From the NCBI GenBank assembly GCA_964057225.1, contig OZ059900.1, positions 18,305,638 through 18,369,637 of the forward strand: 64,000 bases of DNA. The letters run 5' to 3'. Source of the stretch: Auanema rhodensis. Its lineage: Eukaryota > Nematoda > Chromadorea > Rhabditida > Rhabditidae. Numbering within the stretch: the stretch's first letter is position 1; each line of letters begins with the position of its first letter. Position numbers and translations under genes: made by a program. The notes under the pieces are model-generated. The model saw only the letters and a list, made by a program, of their open reading frames with translations. It had not been told where the DNA came from and made no database searches. This document shows, in pieces, positions 50,501-63,952 of the stretch.

Positions 50501-53500
50501 TTTTGTTCATATGAGTCGTCAAATGCAACGAATTTCAGCGTGTTACATACTAAAATAAAGCATTTTACATGCTGAACACTAGAAAAATACAAAAACACAG
50601 TATTTCCCATGAGAAATATTTTATTATGCTGGAAAACCAGTTTTTGGAAATTTCGCTGTAAACAAGGTTTTGACTTACGATTTCATGTGTTCAAACTCAT
50701 GCAATGTCAATGAAACCTAGCTCAAAATTGTTCGTACAACGTCTAGTTCCACTTTCACGACAAAAAAACAGGGGTTAGAAAATTAAGGAAATTAGCATAT
50801 TCTGAGGGCACGCCCCTTATGGCTAATATTGATTAAATCGATTTTTGTTCATATGAGTCGTCAAATGCAACGAATTTCAGCGTGTTACATACTAAAATAA
50901 AGCATTTTACATGCTGAACACTAGAAAAATACAAAAACACAGTATTTCCCATGAGAAATATTTTATTATGCTGGAAAACCAGTTTTTGGAAATTTCGCTG
51001 TAAACAAGGTTTTGACTTACGATTTCATGTGTTCAAACTCATGCAATGTCAATGAAACCTAGCTCAAAATTGTTCGTACAACGTCTAGTTCCACTTTCAC
51101 GACAAAAAAACAGGGGTTAGAAAATTAAGGAAATTAGCATATTCTGAGGGCACGCCCTTTATGGCTAATATTGATTAAATCGATTTTTGTTCATATGAGT
51201 CGTCAAATGCAACGAATTTCAGCGTGTTACATACTAAAATGAAGCATTTTACATGCTGAACGCTAGAAAAATACAAAAACACAGTATTTCCCATGAGAAA
51301 TATTTTATTATGCTGGAAAACCAGTTTTTGGAAATTTCGCTGTAAACAAGGTTTTGACTTACGATTTCATGTGTTCAAACTCATGCAATGTCAATGAAAC
51401 CTAGCTCAAAATTGTTCCTACAACGTCTAGTTCCACTTTCACGACAAAAAAACAGGGGTTAGAAAATTAAGGAAATTAGCATATTCTGAGGGCACGCCCC
51501 TTATGGCTAATATTGATTAAATCGATTTTTGTTCATATGAGTCGTCAAATGCAACGAATTTCAGCGTGTTACATACTAAAATGAAGCATTTTACATGCTG
51601 AACACTAGAAAAATACAAAAACACAGTATTTCCCATGAGAAATATTTTATTATGCTGGAAAACCAGTTTTTGGAAATTTCGCTGTAAACAAGGTTTTGAC
51701 TTACGATTTCATGTGTTCAAACTCATGCAATGTCAATGAAACCTAGCTCAAAATTGTTCGTACAACGTCTAGTTCCACTTTCACGACAAAAAAACAGGGG
51801 TTAGAAAATTAAGGAAATTAGCATATTCTGAAGGCACGCCCCTTATGGCTAATATTGATTAAATCGATTTTTGTTCATATGAGTCGTCAAATGCAACGAA
51901 TTTCAGCGTGTTACATACTAAAATGAAGCATTTTACATGCTGAACACTAGAAAAATACAAAAACACAGTATTTCCCATGAGAAATATTTTATTATGCTGG
52001 AAAACCAGTTTTTGGAAATTTCGCTGTAAACAAGGTTTTGACTTACGATTTCATGTGTTCAAACTCATGCAATGTCAATGAAACCTAGCTCAAAATTGTT
52101 CGTACAACGTCTAGTTCCACTTTCACGACAAAAAAACAGGGGTTAGAAAATTAAGGAAATTAGCATATTCTGAGGGCACGCCCCTTATGGCTAATATTGA
52201 TTAAATCGATTTTTGTTCATATGAGTCGTCAAATGCAACGAATTTCAGCGTGTCACATACTAAAATGAAGCATTTTACATGCTGAACGCTAGAAAAATAC
52301 AAAAACACAGTATTTCCCATGAGAAATATTTTATTATGCTGGAAAACCAGTTTTTGGAAATTTCGCTGTAAACAAGGTTTTGACTTACGATTTCATGTGT
52401 TCAAACTCATGCAATGTCAATGAAACCTAGCTCAAAATTGTTCCTACAACGTCTAGTTCCACTTTCACGACAAAAAAACAGGGGTTAGAAAATTAAGGAA
52501 ATTAGCATATTCTGAGGGCACGCCCTTTATGGCTAATATTGATTAAATCGATTTTTGTTCATATGAGTCGTCAAATGCAACGAATTTCAGCGTGTTACAT
52601 ACTAAAATGAAGCATTTTACATGCTGAACGCTAGAAAAATACAAAAACACAGTATTTCCCATGAGAAATATTTTATTATGCTGGAAAACCAGTTTTTGGA
52701 AATTTCGCTGTAAACAAGGTTTTGACTTACGATTTCATGTGTTCAAACTCATGCAATGTCAATGAAACCTAGCTCAAAATTGTTCCTACAACGTCTAGTT
52801 CCACTTTCACGACAAAAAAACAGGGGTTAGAAAATTAAGGAAATTAGCATATTCTGAGGGCACGCCCCTTATGGCTAATATTGATTAAATCGATTTTTGT
52901 TCATATGAGTCGTCAAATGCAACGAATTTCAGCGTGTTACATACTAAAATGAAGCATTTTACATGCTGAACACTAGAAAAATACAAAAACACAGTATTTC
53001 CCATGAGAAATATTTTATTATGCTGGAAAACCAGTTTTTGGAAATTTCGCTGTAAACAAGGTTTTGACTTACGATTTCATGTGTTCAAACTCATGCAATG
53101 TCAATGAAACCTAGCTCAAAATTGTTCGTACAACGTCTAGTTCCACTTTCACGACAAAAAAACAGGGGTTAGAAAATTAAGGAAATTAGCATATTCTGAG
53201 GGCACGCCCCTTATGGCTAATATTGATTAAATCGATTTTTGTTCATATGAGTCGTCAAATGCAACGAATTTCAGCGTGTCACATACTAAAATGAAGCATT
53301 TTACATGCTGAACGCTAGAAAAATACAAAAACACAGTATTTCCCATGAGAAATATTTTATTATGCTGGAAAACCAGTTTTTGGAAATTTCGCTGTAAACA
53401 AGGTTTTGACTTACGATTTCATGTGTTCAAACTCATGCAATGTCAATGAAACCTAGCTCAAAATTGTTCCTACAACGTCTAGTTCCACTTTCACGACAAA

Positions 53501-55409
53501 AAAACAGGGGTTAGAAAATTAAGGAAATTAGCATATTCTGAGAGCACGCCCTTTATGGCTAATATTGATTAAATCGATTTTTGTTCATATGAGTCGTCAA
53601 ATGCAACGAATTTCAGCGTGTTACATACTAAAATGAAGCATTTTACATGCTGAACGCTAGAAAAATACAAAAACACAGTATTTCCCATGAGAAATATTTT
53701 ATTATGCTGGAAAACCAGTTTTTGGAAATTTCGCTGTAAACAAGGTTTTGACTTACGATTTCATGTGTTCAAACTCATGCAATGTCAAAGAAACCTAGCT
53801 CAAAATTGTTCCTACAACGTCTAGTTCCACTTTCACGACAAAAAAACAGGGGTTAGAAAATTAAGGAAATTAGCATATTCTGAGGGCACGCCCCTTATGG
53901 CTAATATTGATTAAATCGATTTTTGTTCATATGAGTCGTCAAATGCAACGAATTTCAGCGTGTTACATACTAAAATGAAGCATTTTACATGCTGAACGCT
54001 AGAAAAATACAAAAACACAGTATTTCCCATGAGAAATATTTTATTATGCTGGAAAACCAGTTTTTGGAAATTTCGCTGTAAACAAGGTTTTGACTTACGA
54101 TTTCATGTGTTCAAACTCATGCAATGTCAATGAAACCTAGCTCAAAATTGTTCCTACAACGTCTAGTTCCACTTTCACGACAAAAAAACAGGGGTTAGAA
54201 AATTAAGGAAATTAGCATATTCTGAGGGCACGCCCCTTATGGCTAATATTGATTAAATCGATTTTTGTTCATATGAGTCGTCAAATGCAACGAATTTCAG
54301 CGTGTTACATACTAAAATGAAGCATTTTACATGCTGAACACTAGAAAAATACAAAAACACAGTATTTCCCATGAGAAATATTTTATTATGCTGGAAAACC
54401 AGTTTTTGGAAATTTCGCTGTAAACAAGGTTTTGACTTACGATTTCATGTGTTCAAACTCATGCAATGTCAATGAAACCTAGCTAAAAATTGTTCGTACA
54501 ACGTCTAGTTCCACTTTCACGACAAAAAAACAGGGGTTAGAAAATTAAGGAAATTAGCATATTCTGAGGGCACGCCCCTTATGGCTAATATTGATTAAAT
54601 CGATTTTTGTTCATATGAGTCGTCAAATGCAACGAATTTCAGCGTGTCACATACTAAAATGAAGCATTTTACATGCTGAACGCTAGAAAAATACAAAAAC
54701 ACAGTATTTCCCATGAGAAATATTTTATTATGCTGGAAAACCAGTTTTTGGAAATTTCGCTGTAAACAAGGTTTTGACTTACGATTTCATGTGTTCAAAC
54801 TCATGCAATGTCAATGAAACCTAGCTCAAAATTGTTCCTACAACGTCTAGTTCCACTTTCACGACAAAAAAACAGGGGTTAGAAAATTAAGGAAATTAGC
54901 ATATTCTGAGAGCACGCCCTTTATGGCTAATATTGATTAAATCGATTTTTGTTCATATGAGTCGTCAAATGCAACGAATTTCAGCGTGTTACATACTAAA
55001 ATGAAGCATTTTACATGCTGAACGCTAGAAAAATACAAAAACACAGTATTTCCCATGAGAAATATTTTATTATGCTGGAAAACCAGTTTTTGGAAATTTC
55101 GCTGTAAACAAGGTTTTGACTTACGATTTCATGTGTTCAAACTCATGCAATGTCAAAGAAACCTAGCTCAAAATTGTTCCTACAACGTCTAGTTCCACTT
55201 TCACGACAAAAAAACAGGGGTTAGAAAATTAAGGAAATTAGCATATTCTGAGGGCACGCCCCTTATGGCTAATATTGATTAAATCGATTTTTGTTCATAT
55301 GAGTCGTCAAATGCAACGAATTTCAGCGTGTTACATACTAAAATGAAGCATTTTACATGCTGAACACTAGAAAAATACAAAAACATAGTATTTCCCATGA
55401 GAAATATTT
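47544..55409. repeat. Distal domain, first part (M140-M162): T265C / G186A / T90A neighbourhood
   Basis: This part is dominated by markers absent before 45.8 kb. T265C (GTGTCACAT) occurs in M144, M153, M156 and M160. G186A occurs in M145, M147, M157 and M161. T90A (TCAAAGAAAC) occurs in M146, M148, M158 and M162, and A299G in many. They recur in fixed order T265C, G186A+C195T, T90A. The G186A/T90A pair is directly duplicated at 49254-49937 and 49938-50621, and a tetramer at 53016-54383 is partly repeated from 54384. Private changes include ACTAAATAGAAG in M146, CTGAAGGCAC in M152 and AGCTAAAAATTG in M160. Confidence 0.83.
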
Positions 55410-57802
55410 TATTATGCTGGAAAACCAGTTTTTGGAAATTTCGCTGTAAACAAGGTTTTGACTTACGATTTCATGTGTTCAAACTCATGCAATGTCAATG
55501 AAACCTAGCTCAAAATTGTTCGTACAACGTCTAGTTCCACTTTCACGACAAAAAAACAGGGGTTAGAAAATTAAGGAAATTAGCATATTCTGAGGGCACG
55601 CCCCTTATGGCTAATATTGATTAAATCGATTTTTGTTCATATGAGTCGTCAAATGCAACGAATTTCAGCGTGTTACATACTAAAATGAAACATTTTACAT
55701 GCTGAACACTAGAAAAATACAAAAACACAGTATTTCCCATGAGAAATATTTTATTATGCTGGAAAACCAGTTTTTGGAAATTTCGCTGTAAACAAGGTTT
55801 TGACTTACGATTTCATGTGTTCAAACTCATGCAATGTCAATGAAACCTAGCTCAAAATTGTTCGTACAACGTCTAGTTCCACTTTCACGACAAAAAAACA
55901 GGGGTTAGAAAATTAAGGAAATTAGCATATTCTGAGGGCACGCCCTTTATGGCTAATATTGATTAAATCGATTTTTGTTCATATGAGTCGTCAAATGCAA
56001 CGAATTTCAGCGTGTTACATACTAAAATGAAGCATTTTACATGCTGAACGCTAGAAAAATACAAAAACACAGTATTTCCCATGAGAAATATTTTATTATG
56101 CTGGAAAACCAGTTTTTGGAAATTTCGCTGTAAACAAGGTTTTGACTTACGATTTCATGTGTTCAAACTCATGCAATGTCAATGAAACCTAGCTCAAAAT
56201 TGTTCGTACAACGTCTAGTTCCACTTTCACGACAAAAAAACAGGGGTTAGAAAATTAAGGAAATTAGCATATTCTGAGGGCACGCCCTTTATGGCTAATA
56301 TTGATTAAATCGATTTTTGTTCATATGAGTCGTCAAATGCAACGAATTTCAGCGTGTTACATACTAAAATGAAGCATTTTACATGCTGAACGCTAGAAAA
56401 ATACAAAAACACAGTATTTCCCATGAGAAATATTTTATTATGCTGGAAAACCAGTTTTTGGAAATTTCGCTGTAAACAAGGTTTTGACTTACGATTTCAT
56501 GTGTTCAAACTCATGCAATGTCAATGAAACCTAGCTCAAAATTGTTCCTACAACGTCTAGTTCCACTTTCACGACAAAAAAACAGGGGTTAGAAAATTAA
56601 GGAAATTAGCATATTCTGAGGGCACGCCCCTTATGGCTAATATTGATTAAATCGATTTTTGTTCATATGAGTCGTCAAATGCAACGAATTTCAGCGTGTT
56701 ACATACTAAAATGTAGCATTTTACATGCTGAACACTAGAAAAATACAAAAACACAGTATTTCCCATGAGAAATATTTTATTATGCTGGAAAACCAGTTTT
56801 TGGAAATTTCGCTGTAAACAAGGTTTTGACTTACGATTTCATGTGTTCAAACTCATGCAATGTCAATGAAACCTAGCTCAAAATTGTTCGTACAACGTCT
56901 AGTTCCACTTTCACGACAAAAAACAGGGGTTAGAAAATTAAGGAAATTAGCATATTCTGAGGGCACGCCCTTTATGGCTAATATTGATTAAATCGATTTT
57001 TGTTCATATGAGTCGTCAAATGCAACGAATTTCAGCGTGTTACATACTAAAATGAAGCATTTTACATGCTGAACGCTAGAAAAATACAAAAACACAGTAT
57101 TACCCATGAGAAATATTTTATTATGCTGGAAAACCAGTTTTTGGAAATTTCGCTGTAAACAAGGTTTTGACTTACGATTTCATGTGTTCAAACTCATGCA
57201 ATGTCAATGAAACCTAGCTCAAAATTGTTCGTACAACGTCTAGTTCCACTTTCACGACAAAAAAACAGGGGTTAGAAAATTAAGGAAATTAGCATATTCT
57301 GAGGGCACGCCCCTTATGGCTAATATTGATTAAATCGATTTTTGTTCATATGAGTCGTCAAATGCAACGAATTTCAGCGTGTTACATACTAAAATGAAAC
57401 ATTTTACATGCTGAACACTAGAAAAATACAAAAACACAGTATTTCCCATGAGAAATATTTTATTATGCTGGAAAACCAGTTTTTGGAAATTTCGCTGTAA
57501 ACAAGGTTTTGACTTACGATTTCATGTGTTCAAACTCATGCAATGTCAATGAAACCTAGCTCAAAATTGTTTGTACAACGTCTAGTTCCACTTTCACGAC
57601 AAAAAAACAGGGGTTAGAAAATTAAGGAAATTAGCATATTCTGAGGGCACGCCCTTTATGGCTAATATTGATTAAATCGATTTTTGTTCATATGAGTCGT
57701 CAAATGCAACGAATTTCAGCGTGTTACATACTAAAATGAAGCATTTTACATGCTGAACGCTAGAAAAATACAAAAACACAGTATTTCCCATGAGAAATAT
57801 TT

Positions 57803-58826
57803 TATTATGCTGGAAAACCAGTTTTTGGAAATTTCGCTGTAAACAAGGTTTTGACTTACGATTTCATGTGTTCAAACTCATGCAATGTCAATGAAACCTA
57901 GCTCAAAATTGTTCCTACAACGTCTAGTTCCACTTTCACGACAAAAAAACAGGGGTTAGAAAATTAAGGAAATTAGCATATTCTGAGGGCACGCCCCTTA
58001 TGGCTAATATTGATTAAATCGATTTTTGTTCATATGAGTCGTCAAATGCAACGAATTTCAGCGTGTTACATACTAAAATGAAGCATTTTACATGCTGAAC
58101 ACTAGAAAAATATAAAAACACAGTATTTCCCATGAGAAATATTTTATTATGCTGGAAAACCAGTTTTTGGAAATTTCGCTGTAAACAAGGTTTTGACTTA
58201 CGATTTCATGTGTTCAAACTCATGCAATGTCAATGAAACCTAGCTCAAAATTGTTCGTACAACGTCTAGTTCCACTTTCACGACAAAAAACAGGGGTTAG
58301 AAAATTAAGGAAATTAGCATATTCTGAGGGCACACCCCTTATGGCTAATATTGATTAAATCGATTTTTGTTCATATGAGTCGTCAAATGCAACGAATTTC
58401 AGCGTGTTACATACTAAAATGAAGCATTTTACATGCTGAACACTAGAAAAATACAAAAACACAGTATTTCCCATGAGAAATATTTTATTATGCTGGAAAA
58501 CCAGTTTTTGGAAATTTCGCTGTAAACAAGGTTTTGACTTACGATTTCATGTGTTCAAACTCATGCAATGTCAATGAAACCTAGCTCAAAATTGTTCGTA
58601 CAACGTCTAGTTCCACTTTCACGACAAAAAACAGGGGTTAGAAAATTAAGGAAATTAGCATATTCTGAGGGCACGCCCTTTATGGCTAATATTGATTAAA
58701 TCGATTTTTGTTCATATGAGTCGTCAAATGCAACGAATTTCAGCGTGTTACATACTAAAATGAAGCATTTTACATGCTGAACGCTAGAAAAATACAAAAA
58801 CACAGTATTACCCATGAGAAATATTT
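57803..58826. repeat. Six-A trimer, copy 1 (M170-M172)
   Basis: A 1024-bp trimer: a TCCT monomer with ATATAAAAAC; a six-A monomer with G191A (GGCACACCCC); and a six-A monomer with C195T, A299G and GTATTACCC end. All three members match 62929-63952, including two markers (ATATAAAAAC and CACACCCC after six A) found only in these two places. The starts are 5126 bp apart, fifteen monomers minus four single-base deletions. Confidence 0.87.
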
Positions 58827-60536
58827 TATTATGCTGGAAAACCAGTTTTTGGAAATTTCGCTGTAAACAAGGTTTTGACTTACGATTTCATGTGTTCAAA
58901 CTCATGCAATGTCAATGAAACCTAGCTCAAAATTGTTCCTACAACGTCTAGTTCCACTTTCACGACAAAAAAACAGGGGTTAGAAAATTAAGGAAATTAG
59001 CATATTCTGAGGGCACGCCCCTTATGGCTAATATTGATTAAATCGATTTTTGTTCATATGAGTCGTCAAATGCAACGAATTTCAGCGTGTTACATACTTA
59101 AATGAAACATTTTACATGCTGAACACTAGAAAAATACAAAAACATAGTATTTCCCATGAGAAATATTTTATTATGCTGGAAAACCAGTTTTTGGAAATTT
59201 CGCTGTAAACAAGGTTTTGACTTACGATTTCATGTGTTCAAACTCATGCAATGTCAATGAAACCTAGCTCAAAATTGTTCGTACAACGTCTAGTTCCACT
59301 TTCACGACAAAAAAACAGGGGTTAGAAAATTAAGGAAATTAGCATATTCTGAGGGCACGCCCCTTATGGCTAATATTGATTAAATCGATTTTTGTTCATA
59401 TGAGTCGTCAAATGCAACGAATTTCAGCGTGTTACATACTAAAATAAAGCATTTTACATGCTGAACACTAGAAAAATACAAAAACACAGTATTTCCCATG
59501 AGAAATATTTTATTATGCTGGAAAACCAGTTTTTGGAAATTTCGCTGTAAACAAGGTTTTGACTTACGATTTCATGTGTTCAAACTCATGCAATGTCAAT
59601 GAAACCTAGCTCAAAATTGTTCGTACAACGTCTAGTTCCACTTTCACGACAAAAAAACAGGGGTTAGAAAATTAAGGAAATTAGCATATTCTGAGGGCAC
59701 ACCCTTTATGGCTAATATTGATTAAATCGATTTTTGTTCATATGAGTCGTCAAATGCAACGAATTTCAGCGTGTTACATACTAAAATGAAGCATTTTACA
59801 TGCTGAACGCTAGAAAAATACAAAAACACAGTATTTCCCATGAGAAATATTTTATTATGCTGGAAAACCAGTTTTTGGAAATTTCGCTGTAAACAAGGTT
59901 TTGACTTACGATTTCATGTGTTCAAACTCATGCAATGTCAATGAAACCTAGCTCAAAATTGTTCCTACAACGTCTAGTTCCACTTTCACGACAAAAAAAC
60001 AGGGGTTAGAAAATTAAGGAAATTAGCATATTCTGAGGGCACGCCCCTTATGGCTAATATTGATTAAATCGATTTTTGTTCATATGAGTCGTCAAATGCA
60101 ACGAATTTCAGCGTGTCACATACTAAAATGAAGCATTTTACATGCTGAACGCTAGAAAAATACAAAAACACAGTATTTCCCATGAGAAATATTTTATTAT
60201 GCTGGAAAACCAGTTTTTGGAAATTTCGCTGTAAACAAGGTTTTGACTTACGATTTCATGTGTTCAAACTCATGCAATGTCAATGAAACCTAGCTCAAAA
60301 TTGTTCCTACAACGTCTAGTTCCACTTTCACGACAAAAAAACAGGGGTTAGAAAATTAAGGAAATTAGCATATTCTGAGAGCACGCCCTTTATGGCTAAT
60401 ATTGATTAAATCGATTTTTGTTCATATGAGTCGTCAAATGCAACGAATTTCAGCGTGTTACATACTAAAATGAAGCATTTTACATGCTGAACGCTAGAAA
60501 AATACAAAAACACAGTATTTCCCATGAGAAATATTT

Positions 60537-60878
60537 TATTATGCTGGAAAACCAGTTTTTGGAAATTTCGCTGTAAACAAGGTTTTGACTTGCGATTTCA
60601 TGTGTTCAAACTCATGCAATGTCAAAGAAACCTAGCTCAAAATTGTTCCTACAACGTCTAGTTCCACGTTCACGACAAAAAAACAAGGGTTAGAAAATTA
60701 AGGAAATTAGCATATTCTGAGGGCACGCCCCTTATGGCTAATATTGATTAAATCGATTTTTGTTCATATGAGTCGTCAAATGCAACGAATTTCAGCGTGT
60801 TACATACTAAAATGAAGCATTTTACTTGCTGAACACTAGAAAAATACAAAAACATAGTATTTCCCATGAGAAATATTT
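60537..60878. repeat. Outlier monomer M178 with four private substitutions
   Basis: Besides the family markers T90A, TCCT and AACATAG, this monomer has four changes seen nowhere else in the window: TTGCGATTTC instead of TTACGATTTC, CACGTTCACG instead of CACTTTCACG, ACAAGGGTT instead of ACAGGGGTT, and TTTACTTGC instead of TTTACATGC. Most monomers have no or one private change, so this is the most individual copy. It may have escaped recent homogenisation, or it may mark local base-call error. Confidence 0.8.
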
Positions 60879-61562
60879 TATTATGCTGGAAAACCAGTTT
60901 TTGGAAATTTCGCTGTAAACAAGGTTTTGACTTACGATTTCATGTGTTCAAACTCATGCAATGTCAATGAAACCTAGCTCAAAATTGTTCCTACAACGTC
61001 TAGTTCCACTTTCACGACAAAAAAACAGGGGTTAGAAAATTAAGGAAATTAGCATATTCTGAGGGCACGCCCCTTATGGCTAATATTGATTAAATCGATT
61101 TTTGTTCATATGAGTCGTCAAATGCAACGAATTTCAGCGTGTTACATACTAAAATGAAGCATTTTACATGCTGAACGCTAGAAAAATACAAAAACACAGT
61201 ATTTCCCATGAGAAATATTTTATTATGCTGGAAAACCAGTTTTTGGAAATTTCGCTGTAAACAAGGTTTTGACTTACGATTTCATGTGTTCAAACTCATG
61301 CAATGTCAATGAAACCTAGCTCAAAATTGTTCGTACAACGTCTAGTTCCACTTTCACGACAAAAAAACAGGGGTTAGAAAATTAAGGAAATTAGCATATT
61401 CTGAGGGCACGCCCTTTATGGCTAATATTGATTAAATCGATTTTTGTTCATATGAGTCGTCAAATGCAACGAATTTCAGCGTGTTACATACTAAAATGAA
61501 GCATTTTACATGCTGAACGCTAGAAAAATACAAAAACACAGTATTTCCCATGAGAAATATTT

Positions 61563-62586
61563 TATTATGCTGGAAAACCAGTTTTTGGAAATTTCGCTGT
61601 AAACAAGGTTTTGACTTACGATTTCATGTGTTCAAACTCATGCAATGTCAATGAAACCTAGCTCAAAATTGTTCCTACAACGTCTAGTTCCACTTTCACG
61701 ACAAAAAAACAGGGGTTAGAAAATTAAGGAAATTAGCATATTCTGAGGGCACGCCCCTTATGGCTAATATTGATTAAATCGATTTTTGTTCATATGAGTC
61801 GTCAAATGCAACGAATTTCAGCGTGTTACATACTAAAATGAAGCATTTTACATGCTGAACACTAGAAAAATACAAAAACACAGTATTTCCCATGAGAAAT
61901 ATTTTATTATGCTGGAAAACCAGTTTTTGGAAATTTCGCTGTAAACAAGGTTTTGACTTACGATTTCATGTGTTCAAACTCATGCAATGTCAATGAAACC
62001 TAGCTCAAAATTGTTCGTACAACGTCTAGTTCCACTTTCACGACAAAAAACAGGGGTTAGAAAATTAAGGAAATTAGCATATTCTGAGGGCACGCCCCTT
62101 ATGGCTAATATTGATTAAATCGATTTTTGTTCATATGAGTCGTCAAATGCAACGAATTTCAGCGTGTTACATACTAAAATGAAGCATTTTACATGCTGAA
62201 CACTAGAAAAATACAAAAACACAGTATTTCCCATGAGAAATATTTTATTATGCTGGAAAACCAGTTTTTGGAAATTTCGCTGTAAACAAGGTTTTGACTT
62301 ACGATTTCATGTGTTCAAACTCATGCAATGTCAATGAAACCTAGCTCAAAATTGTTCGTACAACGTCTAGTTCCACTTTCACGACAAAAAACAGGGGTTA
62401 GAAAATTAAGGAAATTAGCATATTCTGAGGGCACGCCCTTTATGGCTAATATTGATTAAATCGATTTTTGTTCATATGAGTCGTCAAATGCAACGAATTT
62501 CAGCGTGTTACATACTAAAATGAAGCATTTTACATGCTGAACGCTAGAAAAATACAAAAACACAGTATTACCCATGAGAAATATTT
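61563..62586. repeat. Six-A trimer, related copy (M181-M183)
   Basis: The layout and the 1024-bp length match the trimers at 57803 and 62929: TCCT monomer, six-A monomer, six-A monomer with C195T, A299G and GTATTACCC end. It lacks the ATATAAAAAC change and keeps CACGCCCC. It therefore belongs to the same lineage but split off before those two changes, or lost them by conversion. Confidence 0.8.
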
Positions 62587-62928
62587 TATTATGCTGGAAA
62601 ACCAGTTTTTGGAAATTTCGCTGTAAACAAGGTTTTGACTTACGATTTCATGTGTTCAAACTCATGCAATGTCAATGAAACCTAGCTCAAAATTGTTCGT
62701 ACAACGTCTAGTTCCACTTTCACGACAAAAAAACAGGGGTTAGAAAATTAAGGAAATTAGCATATTCTGAGGGCACGCCCCTTATGGCTAATATTGATTA
62801 AATCGATTTTTGTTCATATGAGTCGTCAAATGCAACGAATTTCAGCGTGTTACATACTAAAATGAAGCATTTTACATGCTGAACGCTAGAAAAATACAAA
62901 AACACAGTATTACCCATGAGAAATATTT

Positions 62929-63952
62929 TATTATGCTGGAAAACCAGTTTTTGGAAATTTCGCTGTAAACAAGGTTTTGACTTACGATTTCATGTGTTCA
63001 AACTCATGCAATGTCAATGAAACCTAGCTCAAAATTGTTCCTACAACGTCTAGTTCCACTTTCACGACAAAAAAACAGGGGTTAGAAAATTAAGGAAATT
63101 AGCATATTCTGAGGGCACGCCCCTTATGGCTAATATTGATTAAATCGATTTTTGTTCATATGAGTCGTCAAATGCAACGAATTTCAGCGTGTTACATACT
63201 AAAATGAAGCATTTTACATGCTGAACACTAGAAAAATATAAAAACACAGTATTTCCCATGAGAAATATTTTATTATGCTGGAAAACCAGTTTTTGGAAAT
63301 TTCGCTGTAAACAAGGTTTTGACTTACGATTTCATGTGTTCAAACTCATGCAATGTCAATGAAACCTAGCTCAAAATTGTTCGTACAACGTCTAGTTCCA
63401 CTTTCACGACAAAAAACAGGGGTTAGAAAATTAAGGAAATTAGCATATTCTGAGGGCACACCCCTTATGGCTAATATTGATTAAATCGATTTTTGTTCAT
63501 ATGAGTCGTCAAATGCAACGAATTTCAGCGTGTTACATACTAAAATGAAGCATTTTACATGCTGAACACTAGAAAAATACAAAAACACAGTATTTCCCAT
63601 GAGAAATATTTTATTATGCTGGAAAACCAGTTTTTGGAAATTTCGCTGTAAACAAGGTTTTGACTTACGATTTCATGTGTTCAAACTCATGCAATGTCAA
63701 TGAAACCTAGCTCAAAATTGTTCGTACAACGTCTAGTTCCACTTTCACGACAAAAAACAGGGGTTAGAAAATTAAGGAAATTAGCATATTCTGAGGGCAC
63801 GCCCTTTATGGCTAATATTGATTAAATCGATTTTTGTTCATATGAGTCGTCAAATGCAACGAATTTCAGCGTGTTACATACTAAAATGAAGCATTTTACA
63901 TGCTGAACGCTAGAAAAATACAAAAACACAGTATTACCCATGAGAAATATTT
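62929..63952. repeat. Six-A trimer, copy 2 (M185-M187)
   Basis: By diagnostic positions this is identical to 57803-58826. It is the last complete block of the window; the array continues beyond it with the partial monomer at 63953-64000. Confidence 0.87.

Larger units (their letters stand above)
55410..63952. repeat. Distal domain, second part (M163-M187): six-A / GTATTACCC neighbourhood
   Basis: New markers here are a shortened A-run (six instead of seven A; M167, M171, M172, M182, M183, M186, M187, each 341 bp) and the T326A-only end GTATTACCC, usually with C195T and A299G. A recurring trimer is a G278A or GAAACATTTTA monomer, a C195T+A299G monomer and a TCCT monomer. The T265C, G186A, T90A series reappears once at 59853-60878. 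M173 repeats the CATACTTAAATG change seen at 33111, 26 kb away. Confidence 0.83.

Noticed and set aside
57803-58144. TATA-like promoter (ATATAAAAAC in M170 and M185)
   Set aside because: It is a single-base variant of ATACAAAAAC in two duplicated monomers, with no downstream gene or other promoter element.
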